A DNA stretch of 13,876 bases from VBDM01 sp041493345. Its GTDB lineage: Bacteria > Pseudomonadota > Gammaproteobacteria > Burkholderiales > SG8-39. A model generated the notes under the pieces. The model did no database searches. It worked only from the letters and a program-made list of their open reading frames with translations, and was not told the origin of the DNA. How positions within the stretch are numbered: position 1 is the stretch's first letter; each line of letters begins with the position of its first letter. The stretch spans positions 1 through 13,876 of the forward strand of contig JBGPYQ010000079.1 of assembly GCA_041493345.1 (NCBI GenBank), given 5' to 3'. Below are positions 1 through 7,650 of the stretch, in pieces. Position numbers and translations under genes: made by a program.

Positions 1-1082
1 CCGGCCGGAGCAAAGCCGAGGAAGCACATGACGTACATGCTTATGATTTGCGCGCGCTTGTCCTCATCGGCCACGGTCTGCAGGATGGTGTTGATCGAGG
101 CGGCCGTGACGACCAGCCCGGAACCGAAAACGGCGAGAAGCAGGAGCGATAGCCAGAGCGCTTGGGAAAGAGAAAATGCAGCCAGCGCGGCCCCTGCCAG
201 AATCGTAGTAGCGGCAATGACGCGGCCGAGGCCACGCACCGAGCTGCGCATTACCAGAGCGAAGGTGCCGGCGATCGCGCCCAGACCCACTGCGCCGATG
301 AGAAAGCCGAATGTCTTCGAACCTCCGCCGAAGGTTTCTGCGGCGAAAATCGGCATCAGCGACGACCACGGCGCGGTGAAAAATCCCACGACCGCGAGCA
401 GGAGCAGGAGGCGTCGCGTGCCGACAAACCCGAAGGCGTAGCTGAAACCCGAAGTGAGTTGCCGCCACCACTTCACACCGGTATCGGGTAAGGGACGCGG
501 TTTTACCCGGATGACGGCGTAGGTCACAACGATGATCAGATAGGAAAGCGCGTTCGCGAGGAAGCACCAGGCCTCGCCGAACGCGGCGAGCACAATGCCC
601 GCGACCGAGGGTCCGACGAAGCGGGTCGACTGGAACAACAGGGCCTGCAGTGCAATCGCGTTGGGCAGGTCCTCGCGGTGCTCGATCAGCTCCAGCAGGA
701 ACGCCTGGCGAGTCGGCGTCTCGAAGGCGTTGACGGCGCCGAGGAACAGCGCAAGAGCAATCAGGTGCGGAACGCGCACGATGCCGGCGAAGGTGAGCAG
801 CGCGAGCGTGAGCGCCTGAACGAAGGCGAGCGACTGGACCAGCATGAGCAGCCGCGGGCGGTTGACGCGGTCGGCCAACACGCCGGCAAGCGGCGACAGG
901 AACAGCATGGGCAATTGCTGAGCGGCGGCGGTGACGCCGAGCAGCAGCGCCGATCCGGTGAGGCGGTATACCAGCCAGCTCATCGCCACCGTCTGCATCC
1001 ACGTGCCCAGCAGCGACAGGCCCTGACCTGCGTAGAAAATCCGGAACGTCCTGGACCGGAAGGCGCGCAGAGCGGGTTTCAC
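1..1082 (-). CDS. MFS exporter, EntS-like (MFS_3 type), C-terminus cut by window edge
   Basis: This is an inner-membrane major facilitator transporter, probably a proton-driven drug or metabolite exporter; the substrate cannot be read from the sequence. The frame runs from a GTG at 1082 off the left edge with no stop, giving 360 residues; the family is usually a little over 400, so the last helices are missing. After a short basic N-terminus, helix 1 contains GLSLLGTWMQ (21-30), typical of this family. The helix 2-3 loop carries the MFS motif A form GVLADRVNRPR (67-77, with D71). Hydrophobic helices alternate with short loops down to the last visible stretch, ADEDKRAQIISMYVM. No other conventional start exists before helix 1; an ATG at residue 29 would cut into it. 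The Shine-Dalgarno is weak. The GTG lies 23 bases after the valS stop on the same strand, so co-transcription with valS is likely. The family call is firm, the function open. Confidence 0.88.
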   Translation of the reverse strand, partial: MKPALRAFRSRTFRIFYAGQGLSLLGTWMQTVAMSWLVYRLTGSALLLGVTAAAQQLPMLFLSPLAGVLADRVNRPRLLMLVQSLAFVQALTLALLTFAGIVRVPHLIALALFLGAVNAFETPTRQAFLLELIEHREDLPNAIALQALLFQSTRFVGPSVAGIVLAAFGEAWCFLANALSYLIIVVTYAVIRVKPRPLPDTGVKWWRQLTSGFSYAFGFVGTRRLLLLLAVVGFFTAPWSSLMPIFAAETFGGGSKTFGFLIGAVGLGAIAGTFALVMRSSVRGLGRVIAATTILAGAALAAFSLSQALWLSLLLLAVFGSGLVVTAASINTILQTVADEDKRAQIISMYVMCFLGFAPA

Positions 1083-1105
1083 GGAACAACTGGCCCGGCG
1101 GCGGC

Positions 1106-3889
1106 TCAGTCCTTGAGTTTGTCGAGCTGGGGCGTCAGCTTCTCGAGCGTCGCGCCGAAGGCGGCGAGGCGCTCTTTTTCCTGGGCGACAACGGCGGCCG
1201 GCGCCCGCTCGACGAAATTGGCGTTGGCGAGTTTGGCCTCGGCCTTGGCGATCTCGCCTTCGAGGCGCGCGATTTCCTTCTGTAGCCGCTCGCGCTCGGC
1301 GGCGACGTCGATCTCGATCCTGAGCTTCAGCCTCGTGTCGCCGACGATGGCAATCGGCGCCTCCGTTCTATTCAGCACGTCCTCGGATGTGATCGTCACC
1401 TCGGAGAGCTTTGCCAGGGGCTGAAGATAAGGGATGTAGCGCGAAAAAGCCTTGTCCGGACTGACAATGATGGCCGGGACTTTCTGCGCCGGCGAAATGT
1501 TCATCTCGCCGCGCATGTTGCGGCAGGCTTCGGTGAGCGCCTTGAGCTTTGCGGCTGACGCTTCGGACGCTTCGTCGATTTTTTCCGGCTGCGACCTCGG
1601 ATAGGACTGAAGCATGATCGAGTCGCCCATTTTGCCCGCAAGCGGCGCGATTCTCTGCCACAGCTCCTCGGTGATGAACGGGATAATCGGGTGCGCGAGG
1701 CGCAGCACCGTTTCGAGCACGCGCACCAGGGTCCTGCGGGTGCCGCGCTGCTCGTCCTCGGAGCCGTTCGCGAGCTGCACCTTGGCGAGCTCGACGTACC
1801 AATCGCAGTACTCGTTCCAGACGAACTCGTAGATCGCCCGCGCGGCGAGATCGAAGCGGTACTCCTCGAACCCCGCGGCGACCTCGGCTTCCGTGCGCTG
1901 CAGCCGGCTCACGATCCAGCGGTCGACGAACGACAGTGCCACCGGCTTCGATTCGTCCTGCCCGCAGTCCTTGTCTTCGCAGTTCATCAGCACGAAGCGG
2001 GTGGCGTTCCACAGCTTGTTGCAGAAGTTGCGGTAGCCCTCGCAGCGGCCGAGGTCGAAATTGAGCGTGCGCGTGAAAGTGGCGAGCGAGGCGAAGGTGA
2101 AGCGCAGCGCATCGGCGCCGAAGGAGGGAACGCCCTTCGGGTAATGCGCACGGACGTACTTCTCGATCTTCGTCTTGTGATCGGCGCGCAGCAGGCCTAC
2201 AGTCGATTTGGCGACCAGTTCGTCCGGCGTAATGCCGTCGATGAGATCGAGCGGGTCGAGCGTATTGCCCTTCGACTTCGACATCTTCTGGCCCTCGGCG
2301 TCGCGCACCAGGGCGTTGATATAGACGTGGCGGAACGGCACCTTGCCGGTGAAGTGCTGCGTCAGCATGATCATCCGGGCGACCCAGAAGAAAATGATGT
2401 CGAAGCCGGTTACCAGCACCGATGAGGGGAGAAAGGTGTCGAGGTCCTTCGTCTTTTCGGGCCAGCCGAGCGAGGTGAAGGGCACCAGCGCCGAGGAGAA
2501 CCAGGTGTCGAGCACGTCTTCGTCGCGCTTGAGCGCGCCGCGACAAGCTTTCGCCGCCGCCTGCTTTTTCGCTTCGTCCTCGCTGCGCGCGACATAAATG
2601 TTGCCCTGGTCGTCGTACCAGGCGGGGATCTGGTGGCCCCACCAAAGCTGTCGTGAGATGCACCAGTCCTGGATGTTTTCCAGCCATTGGTTGTAGGTGC
2701 TGGTCCAGTGCCCGGGGAAGAACTTCACTTCGCCTTTGGCGACTGCTTCCAGGCCCGCCTTGGCCAAGCCGTCCATTTTTACGAACCACTGGTCGGTCAG
2801 CATGGGCTCGACGATCACGCCGGTGCGGCCTGAGCGCGGTACGCGAAGCTTGTAGGGTTTTTCCGAGACCAGCAGCCCTTGCGCTTGCAGATCGGCGAGG
2901 ATTTGTTTGCGAGCTTCGAAGCGGTCAAGGTCACGATACGCGGAAGGCGCGTTGTCGTTGATTTTTGCCTGCAGCGTCATCACGCCGATCTGCGGCAGCT
3001 TGTGCCGCTGGCCGACTTGGTAGTCGTTGAAGTCGTGTGCAGGGGTGATCTTGACGCAGCCAGTGCCGAATTCAGGATCGACATAGTCGTCGGCGATGAC
3101 CGGGATGCTGCGACCGGTAAGCGGCAGCGTCACGCGCTTGCCTGCAAGTGCGATGTAGCGTTCGTCCTTCGGGTTCACCGCGACTGCGACGTCACCGAGC
3201 ATCGTCTCCGGCCGCGTGGTCGCCACCACGACGGAACCGCTGCCGTCCTCGAACGGATAGCGGATTTCCCAGATCTTGCCGTCTTCCTCTTCGCTGTCCA
3301 CTTCAAGGTCGGACACCGCGGTGCCGAGCACCGGGTCCCAGTTCACCAGGCGCTTGCCGCGGTAGATCAGGCCCTGCTCGTGCAGACGCACGAACACTTC
3401 GATCACGGCGCGCGACATGCGCTCGTCCATGGTGAAGTAGCCGGCCTTCTGTCCTTCGGTGTCAGCGAAAGTCCAGTTGCCGGAGGCGCCAAGCCGTCGC
3501 ATCTGGCGAGTGATAGTGGAGCCCGATTCCTGCTTCCATTCCCACACGCGCTTGACGAAAGCCGCGCGCCCGAGGTCGTGACGGGTCTTACCTTCGGCCT
3601 CGAGCTGGCGCTCGACCACGATCTGCGTGGCGATCCCCGCGTGATCGGTGCCGATCACCCAGTTGGTGTTGAATCCGCGCATGCGGTGATAGCGGATGAG
3701 CGCGTCCATCAGCGTCTGCTGGAACGCGTGTCCCATGTGCAGGGTACCGGTGACGTTCGGCGGCGGCAACTGGATGCAATAGGCGGGTCTCGCCGCATCC
3801 CCCGAATGCGCGAAGTAGCCGCGCGACTCCCAAAGGGAATACCAGCGCTTCTCCACCTCATGCGGGTCAAAGCTCTTCGCGATCTCCAT
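1106..3889 (-). CDS. valS: Valine--tRNA ligase
   Basis: ValRS is a cytoplasmic class I synthetase that activates valine with ATP, charges tRNA-Val, and hydrolyses mischarged threonyl-tRNA in its editing domain. The 927-residue length is normal for the bacterial enzyme. Visible landmarks are PPNVTGTLHMGHAF (43-56), holding the HIGH-type signature HMGH at 51-54; the CP1 editing domain with TTRPETMLGDVAV (224-236) and GTGCVKITPAHDFNDY (275-290); the KMSKS loop GQKMSKSKGN (533-542); an anticodon-binding helical domain (about 650-800); and a C-terminal coiled coil (about 860-927) rich in Glu, Lys and Ala. The start is well fixed: an in-frame TGA sits three codons upstream of ATG 3889. That ATG has no purine-rich Shine-Dalgarno; a T-rich stretch lies just upstream instead. 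The gene follows pepA-holC and a small ORF, as in many proteobacteria, but has its own likely promoter. Confidence 0.98.
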   Translation of the reverse strand: MEIAKSFDPHEVEKRWYSLWESRGYFAHSGDAARPAYCIQLPPPNVTGTLHMGHAFQQTLMDALIRYHRMRGFNTNWVIGTDHAGIATQIVVERQLEAEGKTRHDLGRAAFVKRVWEWKQESGSTITRQMRRLGASGNWTFADTEGQKAGYFTMDERMSRAVIEVFVRLHEQGLIYRGKRLVNWDPVLGTAVSDLEVDSEEEDGKIWEIRYPFEDGSGSVVVATTRPETMLGDVAVAVNPKDERYIALAGKRVTLPLTGRSIPVIADDYVDPEFGTGCVKITPAHDFNDYQVGQRHKLPQIGVMTLQAKINDNAPSAYRDLDRFEARKQILADLQAQGLLVSEKPYKLRVPRSGRTGVIVEPMLTDQWFVKMDGLAKAGLEAVAKGEVKFFPGHWTSTYNQWLENIQDWCISRQLWWGHQIPAWYDDQGNIYVARSEDEAKKQAAAKACRGALKRDEDVLDTWFSSALVPFTSLGWPEKTKDLDTFLPSSVLVTGFDIIFFWVARMIMLTQHFTGKVPFRHVYINALVRDAEGQKMSKSKGNTLDPLDLIDGITPDELVAKSTVGLLRADHKTKIEKYVRAHYPKGVPSFGADALRFTFASLATFTRTLNFDLGRCEGYRNFCNKLWNATRFVLMNCEDKDCGQDESKPVALSFVDRWIVSRLQRTEAEVAAGFEEYRFDLAARAIYEFVWNEYCDWYVELAKVQLANGSEDEQRGTRRTLVRVLETVLRLAHPIIPFITEELWQRIAPLAGKMGDSIMLQSYPRSQPEKIDEASEASAAKLKALTEACRNMRGEMNISPAQKVPAIIVSPDKAFSRYIPYLQPLAKLSEVTITSEDVLNRTEAPIAIVGDTRLKLRIEIDVAAERERLQKEIARLEGEIAKAEAKLANANFVERAPAAVVAQEKERLAAFGATLEKLTPQLDKLKD

Positions 3890-3899
3890 CTGCCGTCAC

Positions 3900-3955
3900 A
3901 AAAGAAAACGCGCCGAGCGGCGCCCCCCGCGGGAGCCCGGCTTCGACGCGCTCGG
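3900..3955 (-). promoter_or_regulatory. Hairpin plus T-tract in the valS leader (attenuator-like or S1 site)
   Basis: On the minus strand, CCGAGCG (3955-3949) and CGCTCGG (3919-3913) are perfect 7-base complements. They enclose a very GC-rich segment with an inner self-complementary CCCGCGGG. The right arm is followed within a few bases by TTTTCTTTT (3908-3900), which ends only 10 bases before the valS ATG. The shape is that of an intrinsic terminator, but it sits downstream of the likely valS promoter rather than at the end of the upstream operon. It could be a leader attenuator, a read-through terminator for the holC operon, or simply a U-rich ribosomal protein S1 landing site. The 29-base separation of the arms weakens the terminator reading. 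Confidence 0.35.
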
Positions 3956-3959
3956 TGAA

Positions 3960-3988
3960 ATTATAACGCGCCCATCTCCCATAGGCGG
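3960..3988 (-). promoter_or_regulatory. Likely valS promoter with a consensus -10
   Basis: A perfect TATAAT lies at 3965-3960 on the minus strand, between the small ORF at 4060 and valS. No good -35 box is seen at the expected 16-18 base spacing; the hexamer at 3988-3983 reads CCGCCT. The predicted transcript start near 3953 gives a leader of about 64 bases. The call rests on the -10 alone in a GC-rich region where such a match is uncommon. Confidence 0.45.
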
Positions 3989-4059
3989 ATTGCCTCGAGC
4001 GGTTTTGGACGCGCTGACGTGATGCCCGCGGCGGGCCGGTGCAAACCCGGCGCGGCGCT

Positions 4060-4479
4060 TCAGGCCCGATTTTGCTGGGACGCCTTGCGCAACCGCGCGA
4101 TTTCTTCCTGAATCGCCCTGGCGACGGCTTCCCGAATCATATTATCGATGTCCGCTTTGACCTCGGCGGTCAGGGTGGCGATCATCCCCCGCAGGTGGTC
4201 TTCCATCCGCACCCGCATGGGCTCGCCCAGAACTTCAGCGACGTAAGGGTCGATCGCCTTGAAGACACGAATGAGCTTTTGCTCGAATTCCCGCAGCTCG
4301 GTTTTCGTCAGCCGGCCTTCAGGGGGCTTGTCCGCGGAGCCCTCCGGCTCGACCTGCACCGGGGCGACCGAGACGACTTCGGTTAGCACGGGGATATTGT
4401 CAGGCGCCGGCGCAGCAGACGGACGGTAGCGTTTCAGGAACGCATCGGTCTTTTCCAGGAGCTCGTCGGAATCGCTCAT
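4060..4479 (-). CDS. Small soluble protein of unknown function between holC and valS
   Basis: I do not recognise a characterised family, although small acidic proteins occupy this slot between holC and valS in some betaproteobacteria. It has 139 residues with no signal peptide and no membrane segment. A short N-terminal helix (about 1-18) is followed by a Pro/Val-rich linker with PVLTEVV at 30-36. A helical C-terminal half follows (about 57-130), ending in the amphipathic heptad-like run ADIDNMIREAVARAIQEEI (109-127). A coiled-coil or protein-contact role is possible but not shown. Its ATG overlaps the holC stop by four bases (ATGA, 4479-4476), with AGAGAAG just upstream, so translation is probably coupled to holC. 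This suggests a gene made alongside the clamp-loader subunit; it does not prove a role in replication. Codon use matches the neighbours. Confidence 0.82.
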   Translation of the reverse strand: MSDSDELLEKTDAFLKRYRPSAAPAPDNIPVLTEVVSVAPVQVEPEGSADKPPEGRLTKTELREFEQKLIRVFKAIDPYVAEVLGEPMRVRMEDHLRGMIATLTAEVKADIDNMIREAVARAIQEEIARLRKASQQNRA

Positions 4480-4904
4480 TCGACTTCTCTGGCGAGTTCG
4501 TGGTGGCTGATTTCATAGCCGCGGTCGCGGTAAAAACGATAACGGCTGCGGGCGAGCTGGCGGTCATTGTCGTCGCCGCTCACGACCTCGATCAGACGCT
4601 CGAAGCGGCTAAAGGAGAGCGGGGATTTACCGTGCAGGTTGACCAATATCTTGTGGTGTGGCATTTCACCGTCCTCGCGCACGATCACGACCGGGGTCTC
4701 CGAGGCCAGCGCATGAGATGCCATGCAGTGAGGAATGAATCCCGTAGCTTGGAAAGTCCAGAGCAGTTTGTCTATTCCCCGCGCGGTATTTTCGTCAGGC
4801 GTATAGATGACCACGTGCATGTGCTGGCGCACGGCCTTTGCTGTGAGCCTGCAGGCGACTTGCAGCTTAGGCTCGGCGCTGGTGTAGAAATCGATACGGG
4901 TCAT
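4476..4904 (-). CDS. holC: DNA polymerase III subunit chi
   Basis: Chi is the accessory clamp-loader subunit that, with psi, links the DnaX complex of DNA polymerase III to single-strand binding protein at the replication fork. The 142-residue length fits the family. It opens with the typical beta strand RIDFYTSAE (3-11) and continues with a Rossmann-like alternation of strands and helices. DKLLWTF (45-51) and GFIPHC (55-60) are family landmarks, as is the strand PVVIV (71-75) followed by the conserved LVNL (87-90). It lies 60 bases after the pepA stop and overlaps the next small gene by four bases. The pepA-holC-valS order is a well-known proteobacterial arrangement, which supports the call. 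The Shine-Dalgarno of ATG 4904 is weak. No promoter was found between pepA and holC, so it is probably read from the pepA promoter. Confidence 0.96.
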   Translation of the reverse strand: MTRIDFYTSAEPKLQVACRLTAKAVRQHMHVVIYTPDENTARGIDKLLWTFQATGFIPHCMASHALASETPVVIVREDGEMPHHKILVNLHGKSPLSFSRFERLIEVVSGDDNDRQLARSRYRFYRDRGYEISHHELAREVE

Positions 4905-4964
4905 GACCGGATCTGGAAATCTGTAACAATCCTGGCGCGTGCGCTTCGGCTGAAATCCGGGTTT

Positions 4965-6452
4965 TCATCTTCCTGCGCGTCCCATCAGGAACGTCGTCAA
5001 GAGAGGGACGGGCCGCCCGGTGGCCCCCTTGTCCTTGCCCGACTTCCATGCGGTTCCCGCGATATCCAGGTGCGCCCAGTCGTATTTCCGCGTAAAGCGC
5101 GAAAGGAAACAGGCGGCGGTGACGCTGCCGGCGGCCCGGCCGCCGATATTGGCAAAATCGGCGAAGTTGCTCTTCAACTGTTCCTGATAGTCGTCCCAAA
5201 GCGGAAGCTGCCAGATGCGGTCCCACGAGTCCACCCCGGCTGTCTGCAGCTCGCGCGCCAGGCCGTCCTTGTTGGAAAACAGACCCGAGCAGACATGCCC
5301 GAGCGCAATCACGCAGGCGCCCGTGAGCGTGGCAATGTCGATGACGGCCTGGGGCTTGAAACGCTCCGCGTAGGTAAGTGCGTCGGCAAGAATCAGGCGC
5401 CCTTCGGCATCGGTATTCAGGATTTCGATCGTTTGTCCCGACATGCTGGTGACAATATCGCCTGGCTTGCTGGCCGCGCCTCCGGGCATGTTTTCGCAGG
5501 TGGGAACCAGTCCTATCACGTTCAGCTTCAGCTGGAGTTCAGCCACCGCCCGCAGCGTGCCGAGCACGCTCGCCGCGCCACACATGTCGAACTTCATCTC
5601 ATCCATTTCCGCGGCCGGCTTGAGCGAGATTCCACCTGTGTCGAAGGTGATTCCTTTTCCGACCAGCACTACCGGCCGGGCCTGCCGGCCCGCTCCCGGG
5701 TAGCGCAAGACTACAAGTTTTGGCGGCTGACGCGAGCCTTTCGATACCGAAAGCAGCGAGCCCATTTCAAGCTTTTCCATGTCCTTTTGATCAAGAATTT
5801 CGACGGCGAGCTTGAACTCGCGCCCGAGCTTCACCGCCGCGTCCGCGAGATAAGTCGGGGTGCAGATATTGGCAGGCAGGTTGCCCAGGTCACGCGCCAC
5901 GGCCATTCCGGCGGCAATGGCGCGGCCTTCGCGCATGCCGCGCTCGGTGGCCGCTGAATCGCGCTTGGAAGCGACCGCAAGAACAACATGGGCAAGCGGC
6001 CGCGACTCGCTCTTCTTGCTTTTCATCCGGTCGAACCGGTAGGCAACGTCGGCAGCCGCAAGCACCAGCTGAAGCGCTTTCCACGCGGCGCCGCGCGCGG
6101 GAACCGGGAGGTCGGTCAAATACACGGAGGCATCGCGCGCACCTGTATCGTGAATGACGGTCAGCGCGGCGCGCACGCACTCGCGATATTGCTTCTCACC
6201 GAATTCCTTTTCCCGACCCAGGCCAACCAGCAGCACGCGCCCGGCGGCGATCCCGGGCATGCGATAGAGCAAGCGCGTGCTGCCGGCCTTTCCATCCATG
6301 TCACCGGAGCTCAGTAATTCGCGAATTCGGCCGCGTGTCGCCTTGTCGAGCGTCACCGCCGCGTCGGACAGCTTGCGCGATTCGAAGACGCCGACTGCGA
6401 CGCAGGCGCACGGCTGTTTCTCCGGCGCGACGGTTTTTGTGCTAAATTCCAC
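4965..6452 (-). CDS. pepA: Cytosol (leucyl) aminopeptidase, M17 family
   Basis: PepA is a cytoplasmic, hexameric, two-metal aminopeptidase that removes N-terminal residues from peptides. In E. coli it also binds DNA as XerA, in cer recombination and car regulation; nothing here shows that second role. The 495-residue length is normal. The metal and catalytic residues are all present: K266 and D271 in VGKGITFDTGG, K278, D289 in MKFDMCGAA, then D348, E350 and R352 in the M17 signature NTDAEGRLILAD (346-357). These equal the E. coli set shifted by four. The less conserved N-terminal domain occupies about 1-165. The start is GTG at 6452 with only a weak GAG as ribosome site; it lies about 23 bases downstream of the predicted transcript start. 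pepA leads the pepA-holC-small ORF group and diverges from lptF across 117 bases. Confidence 0.97.
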   Translation of the reverse strand: MEFSTKTVAPEKQPCACVAVGVFESRKLSDAAVTLDKATRGRIRELLSSGDMDGKAGSTRLLYRMPGIAAGRVLLVGLGREKEFGEKQYRECVRAALTVIHDTGARDASVYLTDLPVPARGAAWKALQLVLAAADVAYRFDRMKSKKSESRPLAHVVLAVASKRDSAATERGMREGRAIAAGMAVARDLGNLPANICTPTYLADAAVKLGREFKLAVEILDQKDMEKLEMGSLLSVSKGSRQPPKLVVLRYPGAGRQARPVVLVGKGITFDTGGISLKPAAEMDEMKFDMCGAASVLGTLRAVAELQLKLNVIGLVPTCENMPGGAASKPGDIVTSMSGQTIEILNTDAEGRLILADALTYAERFKPQAVIDIATLTGACVIALGHVCSGLFSNKDGLARELQTAGVDSWDRIWQLPLWDDYQEQLKSNFADFANIGGRAAGSVTAACFLSRFTRKYDWAHLDIAGTAWKSGKDKGATGRPVPLLTTFLMGRAGR

Positions 6453-6481
6453 TTCAGTCTCGATTCCGGGAACCTGTGCGG

Positions 6482-6511
6482 ATTATCCCCGGTTTGTTCC
6501 GCCAAAGTCAA
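6482..6511 (-). promoter_or_regulatory. pepA promoter (sigma70-type)
   Basis: On the minus strand TTGACT (6511-6506) and GATAAT (6487-6482) each match the sigma70 consensus at five of six positions and are separated by 18 bases. The predicted start near 6475 leaves a leader of about 23 bases before the pepA GTG. It is the clearest promoter in the window. No equally good plus-strand promoter for lptF was seen in the same gap. Confidence 0.75.
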
Positions 6512-6569
6512 AGCAACCGCTGCGTGAATCGGCGCCCTGTCCGACAGCCTCCAATTTCCAATACGCCAA

Positions 6570-7646
6570 GTGATATTTCGGCGCGCCCTGCTGCGTGAAT
6601 TCGGCAATCTTGCGCTCGCCGTGTTCGCGACGCTGTTTGCGATCACGCTGACAACGCAGCTGATTCGCCTGCTCGGACAGGCGGCAGGCGGAAAGCTGCT
6701 CTCCGAAAGCGTGCTCGCGCTGCTTGGATTCGCCACCCTCGGCTATCTGCCGGTGCTGCTGTCCCTGACGCTTTTTGTCACGGTACTCATGACGCTGTCG
6801 CGCAGCTACCGCGATTCCGAGATGATCATCTGGTTCGGTTCTGGAATGTCGCTCATCGCGTGGATACGCCCGGTAGTGGTATTTGCTGCGCCCATCGTCG
6901 CCCTCATTGCGGCGCTCTCGCTGCTGCTGTCTCCCTGGGCAGTGGGAAAGAGCGAGGAGTACCGTCGGCAGATGGACATGCGCGAGGAGGCTTCGCGCGT
7001 GGCCCCCGGTGTTTTCCGGGAAGCGGCGAATGCGGACCGGGTATTTTTCGTCGAGGAAATCGCCGGCGAACAAGCCAAGGTGCAGAACGTGTTCATTTCG
7101 CAGATGCAACAGGGCAAGCTCGGAATCATGGTGAGTAGGCGCGGCTACCGGGAAACGGCGGCCAACGGCGACCGCTTCGTGGTCCTGCTCGACGGCCGGC
7201 GATACGACGGAATTCCCGGCAATATGGACTTCAGGGTAATGGATTTCGAGCGCTATGCGCTGAGGATCGAGACTCGGGAAGCGCAGGGTGAGCAAATATC
7301 CACCAAGGCGACTTCGACCCTGGATCTGCTCCAGCAGCGTAGCAACTCCAGTCTCGCCGAATTCCTGTGGCGGATCAGCCTTCCAATCTCTGCGCTGGTT
7401 CTGGCCCTGCTCGCGATCCCCTTGTCCTTCGTGAACCCCAGGGCGAGCCGCTCGATAAATCTCCTCTTCGCGATCCTTACCTTCATGGTCTACAGCAACC
7501 TGCTCAGTATCGTCCAGGCCTGGGTGTCCCAGGGGAGGGTGGCGTTCCAGACCGGATGGTGGGCGGTCCACGCGGGAATGCTGGCCGTATTGGTGCTTCT
7601 GTTCTACCGGCGGCTTCGGGTGGGTTCGCTGCTGGGGAAGCGCTGA
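6570..7646 (+). CDS. lptF: LPS export ABC transporter permease LptF
   Basis: LptF pairs with LptG in the inner membrane; with the ATPase LptB and with LptC they extract lipopolysaccharide and push it along the LptA bridge to the outer membrane. The 358 residues match the YjgP/YjgQ family. The N-terminus MIFRRALLREF is characteristic, with an amphipathic helix ahead of the first membrane span. Spans are seen at about 15-35, 50-75, 98-122, 269-289, 298-316 and 329-347. The periplasmic jellyroll domain lies between spans 3 and 4 (about 125-265). The start is GTG: an in-frame stop at 6525-6527 rules out a longer form with a conventional start, and the family N-terminus begins exactly here. There is no clear Shine-Dalgarno. 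The gene diverges from pepA, the standard arrangement in gamma- and betaproteobacteria, and is followed one base later by lptG. Confidence 0.96.
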   Translation: MIFRRALLREFGNLALAVFATLFAITLTTQLIRLLGQAAGGKLLSESVLALLGFATLGYLPVLLSLTLFVTVLMTLSRSYRDSEMIIWFGSGMSLIAWIRPVVVFAAPIVALIAALSLLLSPWAVGKSEEYRRQMDMREEASRVAPGVFREAANADRVFFVEEIAGEQAKVQNVFISQMQQGKLGIMVSRRGYRETAANGDRFVVLLDGRRYDGIPGNMDFRVMDFERYALRIETREAQGEQISTKATSTLDLLQQRSNSSLAEFLWRISLPISALVLALLAIPLSFVNPRASRSINLLFAILTFMVYSNLLSIVQAWVSQGRVAFQTGWWAVHAGMLAVLVLLFYRRLRVGSLLGKR

Positions 7647-7650
7647 TTTG
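7634..7650 (+). promoter_or_regulatory. Ribosome binding site fixing the TTG start of lptG
   Basis: GGGGAAG at 7634-7640, inside the last codons of lptF, stands seven bases before TTG 7648. This strong Shine-Dalgarno, together with a family-typical N-terminus, supports TTG as the lptG start. It also makes translation of lptG likely to be coupled to lptF, whose TGA (7644-7646) falls between the two elements. Confidence 0.7.

Noticed and set aside
64..1089. A 341-codon minus-strand frame overlapping the MFS gene
   Set aside because: It is the wrong frame on the correct strand: Arg/Ala-rich with no membrane spans, whereas the neighbouring frame gives a proper MFS transporter that runs off the edge.
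2879..3958. A 359-codon plus-strand frame opposite valS
   Set aside because: It reads as the complement of conserved valS codons, including the HIGH region, and has no features of its own.
4905..4964. CCGGAT...ATCCGG inverted repeat between pepA and holC
   Set aside because: The arms are six bases and about 40 bases apart with no T-tract, within chance expectation for GC-rich DNA.
4500..5957. A 485-codon plus-strand frame opposite holC and pepA
   Set aside because: It covers two well-supported genes, has no recognisable motif, and has an Arg/His-rich composition typical of antisense shadows.
6483..7571. A 362-codon minus-strand frame opposite lptF
   Set aside because: It is very hydrophilic (Gln, Arg, Glu), has no domain, and is fully opposite a clear LptF that has the family's N-terminus.
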